NCBI GenBank assembly: GCA_963708795.1
Contig: CAVPUH010000009.1
Location: forward strand, 586,671-650,670
Reading direction: 5' to 3'
From: DAIQRJ01 sp963708795
GTDB taxonomy: Bacteria; Actinomycetota; Actinomycetes; Propionibacteriales; DAIQRJ01
DNA: 64,000 nucleotides
Positions 62,540 to 64,000 of this stretch are shown in pieces. The notes beneath the pieces were generated by a model. The model was not told where the DNA came from. It was given only the letters and a program-made list of their open reading frames with translations, and searched no databases. Within the stretch, counting starts at the first letter, position 1. Each line of letters starts with the position of its first letter. The position numbers and the translations under genes were made by a program.

Positions 62540-63562
62540 TCAGCTCAGCGCATCCAGCGCCGCGGCCAGTGCGCGCCCGTCGTCGCCGCGCACGATCGGC
62601 ACGTCGACCGGCACTTCGCGCCGGCGGGTCGCGGCCGGAGCCGGCGCCGGTGTCCCATGGGCCAGCACGTGCTCGCCGGGCGTCAACTCGCGGATGCCGA
62701 TGGCTGCGATCCGATCCGGGTGCACGGCGGCGAACTGCGTGTAAACGAGCGGATCCCGCTGACCGTCGTCGCCGACGAGCAACCACCGGGCCTGCGGGAA
62801 GTCGATCGCCAGCTGCGCCAGTTCGGCACGCTTGTGTGCCGCCCCGCTCCGGAACCAACCGGTGTTGGTCGGGCCCCAGTCGGTCATCAGCAGCGCGCCG
62901 TCAGGATATCCGTGCCGCTCGAAGAACCGGCTCAGCCACGGGACGGTGTTCCAGGCGCCGGTCGAGAGATAGAAGGTCGGCGCACCCGGGTGCTCGGCCA
63001 GCCAGGACCGGTAGAACTCCGACATCCCCGGCACCGGCCGGCGTGCCTGGTCGTGGACGGCGAACGTGTTCCAGGCGGCGACGAACGGCCGGGGCAACGC
63101 CGTCACGAGAGCCGTGTCGTCGATGTCGCTGACCAGCCCGAAACCGACCTCGGAGTCGATGACGTGGACACGCCCGACGGACGTGGCACCGTCGCCCACC
63201 GCGAACTCGACGTCGTAGCGGCCAGGCGGCAGGTCGGAGTCGACGCGGAGGTCGAAGTAACCCTGCCGGTCCGACTCGATCTCATACGTCCGACCCTCGA
63301 CCGTCACGTGGATCGGCGCCTGGTGGAGCGGAGCGGTGACGAACGCGCGCCAACCCCGGGAGGTCAACGGCGGGGTCGTGCCGGGTTTGATCGGCCGGCG
63401 CAGGACGGCCCGGCCCAACAGCCGGAGCCAGCCGGGCGCGCCGTAGGCGGGGTACGGGACGACAGCCGGGGGCCAGCCGCGCCGGCGCAACATCGATTCG
63501 ACCGCCAGGGTGACGCGGTCCTCGGCTCGAGCCGCGAAGGCCGGCCGGTCGGGGAGACTCAC
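62540..63562 (-). CDS. App1-like phosphatase domain protein (DUF2183)
   Basis: The 340-residue protein has the DUF2183/App1 pattern. An N-terminal beta region reads WRAFVTAPLHQAPIHVTVEG, and the HAD-like motif GFGLVSDIDDTALVTALP carries DxDxT. It is followed by FYLSTGAWNTVPWLSRFFER and the downstream acidic motif ARWLLVGDDGQRDPLVYTQF. App1 proteins dephosphorylate phosphatidic acid and related lipids. A helix pair at the N-terminus may bind membranes; no signal peptide is clear. It ends convergent with efeB across an inverted repeat and starts a few bases from the ketosynthase stop, so it may be co-transcribed with that gene. Confidence 0.85.
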   Translation of the reverse strand: MSLPDRPAFAARAEDRVTLAVESMLRRRGWPPAVVPYPAYGAPGWLRLLGRAVLRRPIKPGTTPPLTSRGWRAFVTAPLHQAPIHVTVEGRTYEIESDRQGYFDLRVDSDLPPGRYDVEFAVGDGATSVGRVHVIDSEVGFGLVSDIDDTALVTALPRPFVAAWNTFAVHDQARRPVPGMSEFYRSWLAEHPGAPTFYLSTGAWNTVPWLSRFFERHGYPDGALLMTDWGPTNTGWFRSGAAHKRAELAQLAIDFPQARWLLVGDDGQRDPLVYTQFAAVHPDRIAAIGIRELTPGEHVLAHGTPAPAPAATRRREVPVDVPIVRGDDGRALAAALDALS

Positions 63563-63572
63563 GCGCGGCTGC

Positions 63573-64000
63573 TCAGGGGAAGCTGACGACCTGGCCGGCG
63601 TAGGAGAGCCCGCCGCCGAACCCGAAGAGCAGGACTGGGCCGCCGGCCGGTATGGCCCGTCCCGCCAGCAGCTTGCTGAACGCGATCGGGATGCTCGCCG
63701 CGGAGGTGTTGCCGGACTCGATGACGTCCTTCGCCACGACGGCGTTCACGGCGCCCAACTTCGCCGCCAAGGGCTCGATGATGCGCAGGTTGGCCTGATG
63801 CGTGACGACGCCGGCGAGGTCCTCCGGCTTCACCCCGGCCAGGTCACACGTCTGCGCGGCGATCTTCGGCAGCACCGTCGTGGCCCAGCGGAACACCGAT
63901 TGGCCCGCCTGCTCGAACGTGCCGTCACGACCCTCGATGCGCACGGCGTCGGCCATCTCGGGCACCGAGCCCCACAACACCGGGCCGATGTCCGCGCGAT
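63573..64000 (-). CDS. 3-oxoacyl-ACP synthase III (FabH family), C-terminal part (runs off the window)
   Basis: The reverse-strand frame from the right edge encodes the FabH C-terminal half: GPVLWGSVPEMADAVRIEGR, FEQAGQSVFRWATTVLPKIA, GVVTHQANLRIIEPLAAKLG with the catalytic His (THQAN), IESGNTSAASIPIAFSKLLA with the catalytic Asn (SGNTSAAS), and GPVLLFGFGGGLSYAGQVV. It starts fatty-acid chains by condensing an acyl-CoA with malonyl-ACP. The active-site Cys lies outside the window. It stops 10 bp before the App1 gene begins on the same strand. Confidence 0.9.
   Translation of the reverse strand, partial: RADIGPVLWGSVPEMADAVRIEGRDGTFEQAGQSVFRWATTVLPKIAAQTCDLAGVKPEDLAGVVTHQANLRIIEPLAAKLGAVNAVVAKDVIESGNTSAASIPIAFSKLLAGRAIPAGGPVLLFGFGGGLSYAGQVVSFP

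Overview
The window is high-GC DNA (roughly 70% by eye), densely coded on both strands. It has GTG, TTG and ATGA-overlap starts, an actinobacterial-type LexA box, a DtxR/IdeR-like iron box and an apparently leaderless aromatic leader peptide. Together these point to an Actinomycetota chromosome. A deep lineage such as Acidimicrobiia would fit, but that is inference. I saw no rRNA, tRNA, CRISPR array, integrase, portal, terminase or capsid gene.

Left arm (1-21 kb), ordinary chromosome: an AraC regulator fragment, a DUF899 protein, a DsbA-like protein, NhaA, a PLP decarboxylase, a Fic protein, a frameshifted spermidine-synthase-like protein, a SAM methyltransferase, DUF1801, YchF, RmlB, a GntR regulator with a candidate operator, RmuC, IspH, an in-frame XseA-XseB fusion, an alpha/beta hydrolase, a protealysin-like M4 peptidase, an SDR, a decayed DUF222/HNH (13E12-type) gene under a LexA-like box, a GNAT acetyltransferase and a frameshifted P-loop protein.

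Centre (21-52 kb), an extracellular contractile injection system (eCIS, phage-tail-like particle). It opens with a LAL/LuxR regulator, a BTAD (SARP-like) regulator and an AAA+ ATPase. A very large protein of unknown function lies on the opposite strand. The structural operon then runs left to right: DUF4255 cap protein, sheath, tube, a small tail-assembly protein, a DUF6760-like protein, a His-rich protein, LysM baseplate protein, gene-D/VgrG-like hub, gpV-like spike, PAAR tip, gp25 wedge, two paralogous J-type baseplate proteins, and a beta-propeller/gpI fusion set among four proteins that share one N-terminal domain and are probably fibre or baseplate-periphery proteins. Many genes overlap by ATGA or GTGA. 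Between about 34.0 and 40.4 kb the reading frame slips again and again, almost always in the same +1 sense. This looks like insertion-type sequence error or very recent local decay; flanking genes are clean.

Right arm (52-64 kb): a class-I DAHP synthase behind a leader peptide with Trp, Tyr and Phe codons and strong hairpins; an ATP-dependent DNA ligase; a lectin/cysteine-peptidase-like/Ig-like protein without a signal peptide, which is a candidate eCIS cargo; DUF1707; FumC; DUF402; the efeUOB iron-uptake operon behind an iron box; an App1/DUF2183 phosphatase; and the end of a FabH-type ketosynthase.
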